DNA of 64,000 nt from Actinoplanes oblitus (GTDB lineage Bacteria > Actinomycetota > Actinomycetes > Mycobacteriales > Micromonosporaceae): positions 372,001 through 436,000 of the forward strand of contig NZ_CP126980.1 in the NCBI RefSeq assembly GCF_030252345.1, given 5' to 3'. How positions within the stretch are numbered: the first letter of the stretch is position 1; each line of letters begins with the position of its first letter. The position numbers and the translations under genes were made by a program. Under the pieces are notes generated by a model that worked only from the letters and a program-made list of their open reading frames with translations, searched no databases and had not been told where the DNA came from. This document shows, piece by piece, positions 50,806-60,440 of this stretch.

Positions 50806-52403
50806 GAGAGACCGGCCGGCGCGAGGGACTGGCCGGCCGGGGCCGCGGCGAGGTCGGTCCGGGTGAGCAGCGGCTCGCGCCGGGTCCACATCCGCGCCAC
50901 CGTCTCGAACAGCGGGTCGGCGTCGCTCTCGATGTGCCGGAACGTCGCCCGCATCGACTTGAGCAGGATGTTCGGTCCCCAGACCTCCCACTGCGGCACC
51001 TGCGGGGTGACCACGTCCGAGCCGCTGCGGTAGAGCCACAGCCAGAGCCGGGCCCGTTGCACCTGCTCCTCGGTGACCAGCGGGACGCCGTCCTTGATCG
51101 CGTTGATGCTCTCGTCGAGCGTCTTGAAGTACGAGTCGGTCGAGTCGACCACCGTGGACAGCCCGCACGAACTCCACTCCGACCAGCCGGCCTGCACCAC
51201 CGGAATGCCGTAGGCGGGCAGCTCGTTGCTCACGCTGCCGCGCACCGTGACGCCCAGGTCGGTCAGGCTCCACAGCGCGTTCTTGCTGAGCGTGGCGCTC
51301 GGCTGGAAGATCATGTGCCGGGACTTCTTGTGCTGCTTTGCCAGCTCGTCGAAGAAGCCGGTCGAGTCGTAGAGCCGCTGGCTCGGGTGGTCCAGGAACA
51401 TCCACTGCGCGTCGGTCCGGGAGGCCGCCCAGTTCGCGGTGTCGGTGAACCACTCGGAGAGGCTGGGGAACAGCTCCCGGTTGGTGCCCAGCGCGTCCGA
51501 CACGGCGTGGTTGAAGACCGCGATGATCGGCTTGTCCGGGTCGAACCCGAACCGGGCAGCGGCGTGGCTGCGCAGCAGGGCCCGCTCGGCCGGATTGTTC
51601 AGGTCGACCGAGGCGTTGGTGCCACCCCGCCACCAGCTTGGCCGGCCCAGGTTGACCTTGGCCCGCCAGGCGATCAGCTCGGTGGTCGGGCGCAGTTCCG
51701 CCCGGCGCGGCCAGACCCGGGTCTCGAAGATCTCGCCGATCTGCCGGGTCAGCTCACCGCGGAACGTCTCGGTGTGCGTGTCGTGCTCGGGGAAGAGCGC
51801 GTACGCCTTGAGGCAGCCGGTCTGCTGGGTGTGGATCACCGGGACGCCGGCCCGCCGCGCCACGTCCACCGCCAGACCCCACTGGTCGTAGTCGACGTGG
51901 CTGGTCACCAGCGCGACCACGTTCCGCTGCTGGAAGACGTCCGCGTAGTACGCGGCCAGCGCGTTGCCGTAGCGGACCCGCTCGGCCGGCGGGTTCTCCC
52001 GCATCCGGGGCAGCTTGGCCAGCCGGGCGTCGGTCGCCTTGATGTTGTCCATGACGTCGAAGGCCGGCTTGGCGTCCGACGCGCGGACGATGTCCCAGAC
52101 GTCGATCACCTCGGAGGCGCCGTACGCCGTGCCGAACTCCCGCACCAGCGACACGTCGAAGCCCTGCCACAGCGTCTTCGCCCAGGCCTCCTCGACCCCC
52201 GTGAAGATCACCAGCCGGGCCGGCCGCACCCGGCGGATCGCGTTGGCCACCGCCAGGTTGCGCAGCGTGACCCGGATGTCCTGGTGGAACGCCTCCACCA
52301 GGATCACCCCGTCATCGGTGGCCGGTGGCAGGTTCTTCTGCCAGAACACCTCGGCCGCGTTGAGGAAGTGCTTCCACTCCTGCTTGTTCGCTTTCAGCTG
52401 CAC
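50802..52403 (-). CDS. Capsule-type glycosyltransferase-like protein (GT-B, KpsC/S-like end)
   Basis: A 533-residue cytoplasmic protein. The first half has VILVEAFHQDIRVTLRNLAVANAIRRV and VVALVTSHVDYDQWGLAVDVARRAGVPVIHTQQTG; the second half has PIIAVFNHAVSDALG and LWSLTDLGVTVRGSVSNELPAYGIPVVQAG. That last segment is characteristic of the nucleotide-sugar-binding end of capsular polysaccharide transferases, including Kdo and nonulosonate transferases. In this operon it is the best candidate for transfer of pseudaminic acid from CMP. GTG 52403 follows the pseI stop by one base. The assignment is by pattern and context only. Confidence 0.6.
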   Translation of the reverse strand: MQLKANKQEWKHFLNAAEVFWQKNLPPATDDGVILVEAFHQDIRVTLRNLAVANAIRRVRPARLVIFTGVEEAWAKTLWQGFDVSLVREFGTAYGASEVIDVWDIVRASDAKPAFDVMDNIKATDARLAKLPRMRENPPAERVRYGNALAAYYADVFQQRNVVALVTSHVDYDQWGLAVDVARRAGVPVIHTQQTGCLKAYALFPEHDTHTETFRGELTRQIGEIFETRVWPRRAELRPTTELIAWRAKVNLGRPSWWRGGTNASVDLNNPAERALLRSHAAARFGFDPDKPIIAVFNHAVSDALGTNRELFPSLSEWFTDTANWAASRTDAQWMFLDHPSQRLYDSTGFFDELAKQHKKSRHMIFQPSATLSKNALWSLTDLGVTVRGSVSNELPAYGIPVVQAGWSEWSSCGLSTVVDSTDSYFKTLDESINAIKDGVPLVTEEQVQRARLWLWLYRSGSDVVTPQVPQWEVWGPNILLKSMRATFRHIESDADPLFETVARMWTRREPLLTRTDLAAAPAGQSLAPAGLS

Positions 52404-52404
52404 G

Positions 52405-53421
52405 TCAGATCAGGTCCCAGGTCAGTGGAGTTCCCTTGGCGGCGTCGGTGCGGAAGACGCGACCGAGCACCTGGCCGATCGCGTCCGGCTCGAGGCCGCC
52501 GGTGGGCCGGATGGAGCGGACGTTCGCCTCGGTCACCGGCTCGCCGGCCTTGACGTCGGTCACCACGTAGAGCGAGCGGCGGAACCGCAGGCCCTCCTTC
52601 TCCGCCTCGGTCGGGCCGATGGCTGTGGTGCCCAGCGCCTGCCAGGCCCGCTCCGATTCCACCACGAGCGCGGCGAGCTCGCCCGGGTCGAGGGAGAACG
52701 CCGAGTCCACGCCGCCGTCGGCCCGGTCCAGCGTGACGTGCTTCTCGATCAGCACGGCGCCGAGCGCGACGGCCGCGATCGGCACGCCGATGCCCAGCGT
52801 GTGGTCGCTCAGGCCGATCGGCAGTCGCAGCGCCTCGGCCAGCACCGGGATGCGCCGCAGGTTCGTCGACTCCGGCGGAGCGGGGTAGGACGCGGTGCAG
52901 CTGAGCACGGTGATGTCGGTGGCGCCGGCGCCCCGCGCGGCGTCGACCGCCGCGGTGATCTCCCGGAGCGTCGCCATGCCGGTGGAGATGATGATCGGCT
53001 TGCCGGTCGAGGCGCAGAGCCGGATCAGCGGCAGGTCGGTGATCTCCGACGAGGCGATCTTGTAGCGCGGCGCGTCCAGTTTCTCCAGCAGCTCGACGGC
53101 TGTCGGGTCGAACGGGCTGGAGAACGCCTCGATGCCCCGCTCCCGGGCGCGCTCGAAGATCGGCGCGTGCCAGTCCCACGGGGTGTGCGCGCGGGTGTAG
53201 AGGTCGTAGAGGTACTCCCCGCCCCACAGCTCATGACCCGCGGAGAGCTGGAACCGCGGATGTCTGACGTCCACGGTGAGGGTGTCAGCGGTGTACGTCT
53301 GGATCTTGATGGCGTCCGCGCCCGCGTCCGCGGCGGCGTCCACCAGCTGCAACGCCCGGTCCAGGGAACCGTTGTGGTTCCCCGACATCTCCGCGACGAT
53401 GTAGGGCTTCGTTCGACTCAT
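52405..53421 (-). CDS. pseI: PseI: pseudaminic acid synthase (NeuB family)
   Basis: A 338-residue synthase. PYIVAEMSGNHNGSLDRALQLVDAAADAGADAIKIQTYTADTLT is the NeuB barrel start, with the EMSGNHN form typical of PseI rather than sialic or legionaminic synthases. FSSPFDPTAVELLE, KIASSEITDLPLI, STGMATLREI, SDHTLG and EKHVTLDR follow, and a SAF antifreeze-like domain ends the protein (about 280-338). It condenses the PseG product with phosphoenolpyruvate. ATG 53421 overlaps the pseH stop (ATGA). Confidence 0.93.
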   Translation of the reverse strand: MSRTKPYIVAEMSGNHNGSLDRALQLVDAAADAGADAIKIQTYTADTLTVDVRHPRFQLSAGHELWGGEYLYDLYTRAHTPWDWHAPIFERARERGIEAFSSPFDPTAVELLEKLDAPRYKIASSEITDLPLIRLCASTGKPIIISTGMATLREITAAVDAARGAGATDITVLSCTASYPAPPESTNLRRIPVLAEALRLPIGLSDHTLGIGVPIAAVALGAVLIEKHVTLDRADGGVDSAFSLDPGELAALVVESERAWQALGTTAIGPTEAEKEGLRFRRSLYVVTDVKAGEPVTEANVRSIRPTGGLEPDAIGQVLGRVFRTDAAKGTPLTWDLI

Positions 53422-53867
53422 TTCGCTCTCTCTGTCCAGACGACCGTCTTCGGGACCCCGTCGACCAGCCGTTCGTATCTGCGCGTCTCGCGGAAGCCGA
53501 AGCGCCGGTGCAGGGCGAGCACCTGCTTGTTCTCCTCGAGCGTCTCGCCGCCGAGGGTCTCCAGGCCGAGGGTGCCGAAGGCGTACTCGACGGCCTCCTG
53601 CTCCAGCCGCATCCAGGCCGGCAGCAGGCGCCGGCCGAGCCCCTCGACGTCGAGGTAGAACGACCAGGTGCTGCCGTTGAAGATGACCACCCCGGCCGGT
53701 ACGCCGTCCTCCTCGTAGATCAGGACGTCGCCGCCGTGGCTCGCCCACCAGGCCGCGTGTTCGGCCGGCTGGATCTCGTGGGTGGTGAGGCTGACGGCGC
53801 GTACCGCCGGGTGGTTGCGCCAGCTCAGGACCTGGTCGCGGTCGGAATCGGTGGCGGGTCGAAGCAC
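53418..53867 (-). CDS. pseH: PseH: GNAT N-acetyltransferase of pseudaminic acid biosynthesis
   Basis: A 149-residue GNAT domain. LRPATDSDRDQVLSWRNHPAVRAVSL, HAAWWAS, and the acetyl-CoA part (GRRLLPAWMRLEQEAVEYAFGTLG, then ETLEENKQVLALHRRFGFRE) match PseH of flagellin loci. It acetylates the 4-amino group introduced by PseC. It lies directly before pseI and 4 bases after the GT2 gene. The start is GTG 53867. Confidence 0.88.
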   Translation of the reverse strand: MLRPATDSDRDQVLSWRNHPAVRAVSLTTHEIQPAEHAAWWASHGGDVLIYEEDGVPAGVVIFNGSTWSFYLDVEGLGRRLLPAWMRLEQEAVEYAFGTLGLETLGGETLEENKQVLALHRRFGFRETRRYERLVDGVPKTVVWTERAK

Positions 53868-53871
53868 GCGG

Positions 53872-54933
53872 TCAACGTAGGGAGGTGGTTTGGACCGGTC
53901 GTGGAGTTGAGGAGAGGTCCGGGGAAACCGCAGGTGTCGGTTCGGTGGACCGCTTCCGGGAACCGGCCAGCCGATAGCCGGCCCGCAGCGCCGAGTACAG
54001 CGCGTAGCTGTTCGCGGCGACCAGCCGGTGTTTCAGTCCCGCGGCGCCGGCCGGTGGGCGGTGCCCGGCGGGCAGGTGCCGGCGGTACTGCCTGACGATG
54101 CCCCGGAAGAAGCGGCGGCGGCAGCTCGGGTGCATCCGGGAGTCGTTGCCGGCCACCACCAGCAGGTGATTGATCATCAGGGTGAACACCCGGGCCCGTA
54201 CGCCGGGCGCGGCCCCCAGCCGATCGAGCCGCTCGTGCAGCTCGTCGTACTGCTCGAAGGCCTCGAAATGCCGCTCGCTGCGGGTCGCGGTGATCGACCC
54301 CGGCCGGCCGACCCGGTAGTGATAGCAGACCCGGTTCAGCACCTCGACGCGCTCGGCGGCGACCAGCACCGGGTTGCTGAACGGGACGTCCTCGTACCAC
54401 CCGGCGGGGAAGCGCAGCTCGTGCTCGGTGAGCAGGCCCCGCCGCGTGATCCGGTTCCACGCGGTGTGCTGCAGGCCGAGCAGCCGGTCCAGGGTGGCCG
54501 GGCCGGCCAGCACCGGGGAGCTGGCGTCGGGTTCCAGCCGCCCGTCCTCGTGCTCGCGCAGGTGGTCGACGAGCAGCACGTCCGGCGCTGACGCGCGGAG
54601 CCGGTCCAGCACGGCGCGCACCGAGCCCGGTGGCAGCCGGTCGTCGCTGTCGACGAACCAGACGTAGCGCCCGGTGGCCTCGGCCAGGCCGGCGTTGCGG
54701 GCCAGCCCGAGACCGACGTTGCTGGACAGGTGCAGCACCCGCAGGCCGCCGTGCCGGGCCGCGTAGGCGTCCAGCATCGCGCCGCAGCCGTCCGGTGAGG
54801 CGTCGTCGACGGCGATCACCTCGACCGACGCGTTCTCCTCCGGCGTCAGACCGGCCCGGATGGAGTCGAGGCAGGCCAGGAGGAAATCCTCGACCGCGTA
54901 GACCGGCACCACGACGGTCAGCAGAACATCCAT
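53872..54933 (-). CDS. Family 2 glycosyltransferase
   Basis: A 353-residue GT-A enzyme. TVVVPVYAVEDFLLACLDSI, VIAVDDASPDG and the DxD-type VWFVDSDDRLPPG define the family 2 fold, and the GWYEDVPFSNPVL region is the acceptor-base segment. A basic C-terminal region (about 270-330) may contact the membrane. It is the first gene of the pseH-pseI operon and probably adds a sugar to the same glycan. Its donor is unknown. Start ATG 54933. Confidence 0.9.
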   Translation of the reverse strand: MDVLLTVVVPVYAVEDFLLACLDSIRAGLTPEENASVEVIAVDDASPDGCGAMLDAYAARHGGLRVLHLSSNVGLGLARNAGLAEATGRYVWFVDSDDRLPPGSVRAVLDRLRASAPDVLLVDHLREHEDGRLEPDASSPVLAGPATLDRLLGLQHTAWNRITRRGLLTEHELRFPAGWYEDVPFSNPVLVAAERVEVLNRVCYHYRVGRPGSITATRSERHFEAFEQYDELHERLDRLGAAPGVRARVFTLMINHLLVVAGNDSRMHPSCRRRFFRGIVRQYRRHLPAGHRPPAGAAGLKHRLVAANSYALYSALRAGYRLAGSRKRSTEPTPAVSPDLSSTPRPVQTTSLR

Positions 54934-55019
54934 CCGTCAACCGTGCGGGATCAACGTGACGCCGAGGCGAACCGCACCTGAAGCAGGCCTGCGACGAAGA
55001 CGAATTCACCCAGGTGAGG

Positions 55020-57353
55020 TCACTCCTGGCGAGGGAAGAGCAGGTCGTCCATCGCCGTGGCGGTCAACGGCTCGGCGAAGTAGTAGCCCTGCCCCAGCTC
55101 GCAGTTCCCGCCGGCCAGCTCGCTCAGCTGCCCGGCGTCCTCGATCCCCTCCGCCACCGTGGACAGCTGCAACGCCTGACCGAGCTGGATGATGCCCAGG
55201 GTCAGCGCGGCAGCGGCCGGCAGATCGCCGATGTCGTCGACGAACGACTTGTCGATCTTGATGATGTCCACCGGGAAGTTCCGCAGGTACGCCAGCGACG
55301 AGTACCCGGTCCCGAAGTCGTCGATGGCCAGCCGTACCCCGAGCGCCTTGATCTCCTCCAGCCGGCGCAACGTCTCCGGCCGGTGGTCCACCAGCAGCGA
55401 CTCGGTCAACTCGATGATCAGGCAGCGGGCCGGCAGGCCGCTCTCGGCCAGCGCCGCCGCGACCAGTTGTGGCAGGTCGGCCCGCTCCAGCTGGACCGCG
55501 GAGAGGTTCACGCTGACGGTCAGCGGCGCCTGCCCGTCCCGCTGCGCGTTCCACCGGGCCGCCTGCCGGCACGCCTCGCGAAGCACCCACTCGCCGATCG
55601 GCACGATCAGCCCGGTCTCCTCGGCGAGCGGGATGAACTCCAGTGGCGGGATCATCCCGCGCTCCGGATGCTGCCAGCGAACCAGCGCCTCCAGCCCGGA
55701 GATCTCCTCGGTGCGCAGCCGTACGATCGGCTGGAACCGCAGCTCGAACTCGTGCCGCAGCACCGCCCGGCGCAGGTCCGCCTCCAGTTCCAGGTGCCGC
55801 TGGAACGACTCGCGCATGGCCGGCTCGAAGACCGCGAGCTGGTCCTTGCCCTGCTTCTTCGCCTCGGACATCGCCAGGTCCGCGCGGACCAGCAGGTCCT
55901 CCGCGTCCACCAGGCCGGACTCGGCGTACGCCACCCCGACGCTGCAGGAGGCGAACACCTCCCGCCCGTCCAGGTCGAACGGCTCCCGCAGCGCGTGCAC
56001 GATCCGCCGGGCCACCTGGACCGCCGCCGGCTCGGTCACCACGGGCAGCAGCACCGCGAACTCGTCGCCGCCCAGCCGGGCCGCCGTGTCCCCGGCGCGC
56101 AGGCACTCGCGCAGCCGGTCGGCCACCGCGGCCAGCAACCGGTCACCGGTCGCGTGCCCGAGCGAGTCGTTCACCACCTTGAACCGGTCCAGGTCGACCA
56201 GCAGCGTGGCCACCCCACCGGCCCCGGTGGTGGCCAGCGCGTTCTCGGTACGGGTGCGGAACAGCGAGCGGTTGGCCAGCCCGGTCAGCGAGTCGTGGAA
56301 CGCGTGGTTCATCTCGCGCAGCGTGCGCGCGTCGGTGATGGCCAGGCTGACGTGCTCGGCGAACGCCTGCAGGATCTCCTGCGAGGCCCGGTCCCACGCG
56401 CGGATTTCCTGGTAGGAGCCGACGAACAGGGCCCCGACAACGGTGCCGTCCTCGTGCACCGGCACCGCCATCACGCTCTTCAGCCGGGCCCGGACGATCT
56501 CCGGCACCGCGATCGGCGAGTTCGCGTAGTCGTCCACGGCGACCAGCTCGTCGCCCATGATCGCGAGCCCGGCGACACCCAGCGCGGCGACCGGCACCGC
56601 CTGCAGCCGTGGTACCGCCTCGTCCGGGACGCCGCGGCTGGCGATCAGGCTGGTCCGGGCCGGGTCGTCGAGGTCCAGCACGGTCAGCCCGGCCATCTCC
56701 ACGTCCAGCAGCTCGGCCGCGCTCGCGGTGATCTGGTCCAGGACCCGGCGCAGCGGCTCGCGCCGGGCGATCGCCCGCTGCACCGAGCCGAGCTCGTCGA
56801 AGAGCCGCTGCCGGCGCTGCAACGAGGTGATCAGGCGGTCGTTCTCGGCGGCCTGCCGGCGCTCCATCTCGATCAGGTGCAGCGCCTGCAGGCTCAGTTC
56901 GAGGACCCGGGCCATGCCGCGGAGCAGGCACACCTCCTCGACGGTGAACGGCGTCCGGCGGCCGAGCACCAGCACGCCGGGGACGACGCCACCGAGGTGG
57001 GCCAGGGTGACCGCGTAGCGGCGGCCGTCGACCTCCAGGTCGGCGCGCCGACCGGCGGCGATCTCGGTCAGGGCGCCGGCCGGGATCCGTTCGGCGGACA
57101 GTCCGACCGCCGCGACCACACCTCCGTCGACAGTCAGCACGGCGAGGTCGGCGCCGAGCGCGCGAGCCGCGCATTCGACGGCGGCATGCTGGGCGGCGGC
57201 CTCATCGGGCCGATCTGCGACGACGGCGAGGAACTCCGTCAGCTGCTGGGTGGCGAGCACGTCGTTGCAGTCGGCGCGGGCGCACCGCAGTTGAGGAATT
57301 GCAACCCGGGGGCGTGTTCCGGAGCCCGGCCGGCGGTGTGCCAATCTGGTCAC
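55020..57353 (-). CDS. GAF-GGDEF-EAL c-di-GMP protein
   Basis: A 777-residue cytoplasmic protein. Two GAF-like regions (about 45-150 and 190-345) precede a GGDEF domain (HDSLTGLANRSLF; active motif RLGGDEFAVLL near residue 425) and an EAL domain (GLEALVRWQHPERG, ESLLVDHRPET, AIDDFGTGYSSLAYLRNFPVDIIKIDKSFV). Both GGDEF and EAL signatures are intact, so it could make or degrade c-di-GMP. The start is uncertain: GTG 57353 gives the longest form, and a GTG about 30 codons later also fits. There is no signal peptide or membrane helix. c-di-GMP controls development and motility in actinomycetes. Confidence 0.9.
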   Translation of the reverse strand: MTRLAHRRPGSGTRPRVAIPQLRCARADCNDVLATQQLTEFLAVVADRPDEAAAQHAAVECAARALGADLAVLTVDGGVVAAVGLSAERIPAGALTEIAAGRRADLEVDGRRYAVTLAHLGGVVPGVLVLGRRTPFTVEEVCLLRGMARVLELSLQALHLIEMERRQAAENDRLITSLQRRQRLFDELGSVQRAIARREPLRRVLDQITASAAELLDVEMAGLTVLDLDDPARTSLIASRGVPDEAVPRLQAVPVAALGVAGLAIMGDELVAVDDYANSPIAVPEIVRARLKSVMAVPVHEDGTVVGALFVGSYQEIRAWDRASQEILQAFAEHVSLAITDARTLREMNHAFHDSLTGLANRSLFRTRTENALATTGAGGVATLLVDLDRFKVVNDSLGHATGDRLLAAVADRLRECLRAGDTAARLGGDEFAVLLPVVTEPAAVQVARRIVHALREPFDLDGREVFASCSVGVAYAESGLVDAEDLLVRADLAMSEAKKQGKDQLAVFEPAMRESFQRHLELEADLRRAVLRHEFELRFQPIVRLRTEEISGLEALVRWQHPERGMIPPLEFIPLAEETGLIVPIGEWVLREACRQAARWNAQRDGQAPLTVSVNLSAVQLERADLPQLVAAALAESGLPARCLIIELTESLLVDHRPETLRRLEEIKALGVRLAIDDFGTGYSSLAYLRNFPVDIIKIDKSFVDDIGDLPAAAALTLGIIQLGQALQLSTVAEGIEDAGQLSELAGGNCELGQGYYFAEPLTATAMDDLLFPRQE

Positions 57354-57407
57354 GAGCGGTCAGTGTGCCGTCACGTATGGTTGTCAAATTTCGGTTCGGT
57401 GGGCTGA

Positions 57408-59069
57408 ATGGAGTCCGTGGGCACCGCTCAGGAACCTCCCCATCCGGCACCGTCCGGGCTCGCCCGTGGCCGGATCGGCGCGGTCTCCGCCGCCCTCTTC
57501 GGCGTTGCCGCCGCCGCGCCGATCGCCACCGTGGTCACCGTGGTCACCGTGAGCCCGCCGGTCCTGGCCGCCGGTGCCGGGCCGCTCGCGGCACTGTCGG
57601 TGGTCGCCGTCGCGGTCGTCCTGCTCCTTTTCGGTACGCCCTACGCCGCCATGATCCGCCGTACCCCGCACGCCGGAGCCACCTATCCGCAACTCGCCCG
57701 CGGTCTGGGTCGCCCCGCCGCGCTGGTCGGCGCCTGGCTCGCGCTGGCCGGGTACCACGCGATCCAATTCGGTCTATACGCCCTGCTCGGCCAGGCCGCC
57801 GCGCCGCTGCTGCACAGCTGGTTCGGGGTGACCGCCCCGTGGTGGCTGGTGGCCGGCGCCGGCTGGTTGCTGGTCACCCTCGGCGGCCTGCTGCGCGTGG
57901 AGTTCGCGGCCGGCGTGATCGCCCTGCTCACCGTCGCGGAGACGGCGGTGCTGGCCGGTCTAGCCGCGGCCGGCGTGCTCCGCCCGGCGGGTGGTGCCCC
58001 GATCCGGACCGGCACCTACCTGATCACTGACCCGGCGCGGCTGGACCGCTCGCTGCTCGGCCTGCTGCTCGCCGTCGCGGTGCTGGCCTTCGTCGGCTTC
58101 GAGACCGCGGCGACGTACGCCGAGGAGACCCGCGATCCGCGCCGCACCGCCGGCCGGGCCGCCCGCGGCGCGGTCCTGCTGCTCGCCCTGCTGCTGGCCG
58201 GTGTCACCTGGAGCCTGATCGTCGCGGCCGGCCCGGCCGGGGTGGCCGGGCGGGCCGCCGCCCGCGGACCCGAGTTGCTGTTCGCCCTGGCCGGCGAGCG
58301 GCTCGCCCCCTGGGCCGTCACGCTCGCCCGGCTGATGCTGGTCACCGGCCTGCTCGCGGCCATCCTGGCGGTGCACCACGCGCTCGCCCGGTACCTGTAC
58401 GCACTCGGCCGGGAACGGGTGCTCCCCGGCGTACTGGGAAATGTCTCGCCGCGGACCGGCGCGCCGCGCGCCGCCGCCCTGACCCAGTCGCTCGTCGCGG
58501 GGGCCGCCCTGACCGGCGCCTACCTGGCCGGGGCGACGGCCTCGGCCCGGACCGCCCGCGCTCTGGTGGTCGGCGGCGGCCTGGCGATCCTGGTGTTGCT
58601 GCTGCTCACCGCGGTGGCGGCGCTGTTGCACCTGAACCGCGTCCCGGCCCGGGAAGGTGTCGGTACCCGGTTCTTCGCGCCCGTTCTGTCCATTGTGTCC
58701 CTTGGCGTGCTGCTCTACCTGGCCGGCCGCGACCTCGCCGCGCTGCTGGCGGTCCGCGCCGGCTCGCCGTGGGTGAGCGTGGTGCTCGGCGCGCTGGCCG
58801 GCTGCCTGGCGATCGGGCTGGCGCACGCGCTGGTGCTGCGGCTCGCCGATCCGGTGCGCTACGCGGGCATCGGTCTCGGCGGCGCCGCCCTGGTGATCAC
58901 CCCGCAGCCCGGGCCGGCCGCCGAGCAGCCGACCGGCAACCCGCGGACCTGGGCCGCACCGCCCGGCGACGCGCCGGAGGAGCCGGCCGACGCACCGGCC
59001 GGGCTCCCGCGGCAGCGCACGCCCGGCGCGCACCGCCCGGAGCGCGTCCATCCGGAGATCAACGGCTGA
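57408..59069 (+). CDS. APC-family amino acid permease
   Basis: A 553-residue protein with 12 predicted membrane helices and a hydrophilic Pro/Ala-rich tail (about 500-553). GRIGAVSAALFGVAAAAPIATVVT is the helix-1 start of APC transporters, and VLAFVGFETAATYAEETRDPRRTAGRAA is the consensus helix-6/loop segment. It probably imports an amino acid or amine with protons. The 54 bp before it, shared with the divergent GGDEF-EAL gene, are A/T-rich (TTGTCAAATTTCGG) and likely hold both promoters. Confidence 0.88.
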   Translation: MESVGTAQEPPHPAPSGLARGRIGAVSAALFGVAAAAPIATVVTVVTVSPPVLAAGAGPLAALSVVAVAVVLLLFGTPYAAMIRRTPHAGATYPQLARGLGRPAALVGAWLALAGYHAIQFGLYALLGQAAAPLLHSWFGVTAPWWLVAGAGWLLVTLGGLLRVEFAAGVIALLTVAETAVLAGLAAAGVLRPAGGAPIRTGTYLITDPARLDRSLLGLLLAVAVLAFVGFETAATYAEETRDPRRTAGRAARGAVLLLALLLAGVTWSLIVAAGPAGVAGRAAARGPELLFALAGERLAPWAVTLARLMLVTGLLAAILAVHHALARYLYALGRERVLPGVLGNVSPRTGAPRAAALTQSLVAGAALTGAYLAGATASARTARALVVGGGLAILVLLLLTAVAALLHLNRVPAREGVGTRFFAPVLSIVSLGVLLYLAGRDLAALLAVRAGSPWVSVVLGALAGCLAIGLAHALVLRLADPVRYAGIGLGGAALVITPQPGPAAEQPTGNPRTWAAPPGDAPEEPADAPAGLPRQRTPGAHRPERVHPEING

Positions 59070-59076
59070 CCCGCGA

Positions 59077-60360
59077 TCAGCCGGAACGCTCCGCGGTCAG
59101 CGGGACCGCGCTGCCGCGGACCAGCCCCAGCTGCACCGGCTGGCGGGACAGCGTGGCGTCGAGCAGCCAGTCGGTGATCACCCGCGTCCGGTTGCCGGGT
59201 ATCGACAGCAGGTGGTAACCGCGGGTGACCGCCTTTCCGGCCACCCCGCCCAGCGGCACGCCGAGCGGGTTCGCCGCCGCCTTCCAGCCGCCGAGGTCGA
59301 CGGCGAAGCCGAGGTCCCGATGCCGGTAGGGACGCCGCCGGCCGTGGCCGTAGGAGGCCGCCACGTTCCCCGCCACCAGGCGTCCCTGCCGCACCGCGTG
59401 CTGGGCGGTCATCCCGGTCAGCGCGCCCGGGTGCAGCACGTCCGGCACCGCCGCGGCGTCCCCGCAGGCGAAGACGTCCGGCCGGCCGGGCACGTTGAGG
59501 AACTCGTCGACCACCAGCCGGCCCTCCCGGGTGGCCAGTCCCAGCCCGGCGACCATCGGCTCCGGCCGTACGCCGACACACCACACCAGGGTCCGGGTCG
59601 GCACCTGCTCGCCGTTGGTCAGCCGCACCCCGTCCGGTCCGGCCCGGTCCACCCCGGTCCCGGTGAGCACCCGCACCCCGCGCATCCGCAGCACCTCGCC
59701 GGCGGTGTGCGAGAGTCGCGGGTCGAGCGTCGGCAGCACCCGGTCGGCGGTGTCCACGACCAGCCAGCGCGGCAGGTCCCGGATCTCCGGCCGGTGGGCG
59801 GCCAGCGCGGCGGTGAACAGCGCGCCCTGGGCGGCCACCTCGGTGCCGGTGTACCCGGCGCCGGCCACCAGGAAGGTGCACCTGGCGCGGCGCTCGGCCG
59901 GGTCGGTGGCCTGCGCGGCGAGTTCGATCTGCCGGGTCAGGTGATCACGCAGGTAGAGCGCCTCGGCGACACCCCGGAAGCCGTGCGCGTACTCGGTGAC
60001 CCCGGGCACCGGCAGCAGCTTGTTCACGCTGCCCAGGGCGAGGACCAGGCGGTGGTAGCCGAGGACGCGGCGGTTGCCCTCCGGGTCGGCCCACTCCACG
60101 GTCCGGGCGTTCAGGTCGAACGCGCCGGCGTGGCCGAGCAGGACCCGGACCCCGGGCAGCGTGGCCGGGAGCGGCACGGAGATCCGCCGCGGTTCCAGGA
60201 CCCCGGTCGCCACCTCGGGCAGCAGCGGCAGGTAGAGGAAGTAGTCGGTCGGGTTGAGCAGGACGATCTCGGCCCGGCCGCGGGCGATCCGCAGCAGCCG
60301 GCGGGCTGCCGCGTGACCGGCGAAGCCGGCGCCGACGATGACGATCCGCGGGCGTGCCAT
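59077..60360 (-). CDS. FAD/NAD(P)-dependent oxidoreductase, NDH-2-like
   Basis: A 427-residue flavoprotein. RIVIVGAGFAGHAAARRLL is the FAD motif, FLVAGAGYTGTEVAAQ the NAD(P) motif and DVFACGDAAAVPDV the second FAD motif. LPLLPEVATGVLEPRRISVPL is typical of type II NADH dehydrogenases, and the C-terminal segment LDATLSRQPVQLGLVRG could be the amphipathic membrane helix. It would transfer electrons from NADH to quinone without pumping protons. I chose ATG 60360; longer frames lack domain character. It is convergent with the permease gene (7 bp gap). Confidence 0.88.
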   Translation of the reverse strand: MARPRIVIVGAGFAGHAAARRLLRIARGRAEIVLLNPTDYFLYLPLLPEVATGVLEPRRISVPLPATLPGVRVLLGHAGAFDLNARTVEWADPEGNRRVLGYHRLVLALGSVNKLLPVPGVTEYAHGFRGVAEALYLRDHLTRQIELAAQATDPAERRARCTFLVAGAGYTGTEVAAQGALFTAALAAHRPEIRDLPRWLVVDTADRVLPTLDPRLSHTAGEVLRMRGVRVLTGTGVDRAGPDGVRLTNGEQVPTRTLVWCVGVRPEPMVAGLGLATREGRLVVDEFLNVPGRPDVFACGDAAAVPDVLHPGALTGMTAQHAVRQGRLVAGNVAASYGHGRRRPYRHRDLGFAVDLGGWKAAANPLGVPLGGVAGKAVTRGYHLLSIPGNRTRVITDWLLDATLSRQPVQLGLVRGSAVPLTAERSG

Positions 60361-60440
60361 GCGCAACAGCGTGCCACCGGCGGAAACCGTCGCGGCGAAG
60401 TTGCCGAAAGTTCCTCGCGGAGCTGGCAGCATGGTTTCTG

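Noticed and set aside
53868..53879. Separate leaderless promoter for pseH (TACGTT, 6 nt before GTG)
   Set aside because: The hexamer is the last codons of the GT2 gene (CTA CGT TGA) and the genes are 4 bp apart, so co-transcription explains expression without an extra promoter.
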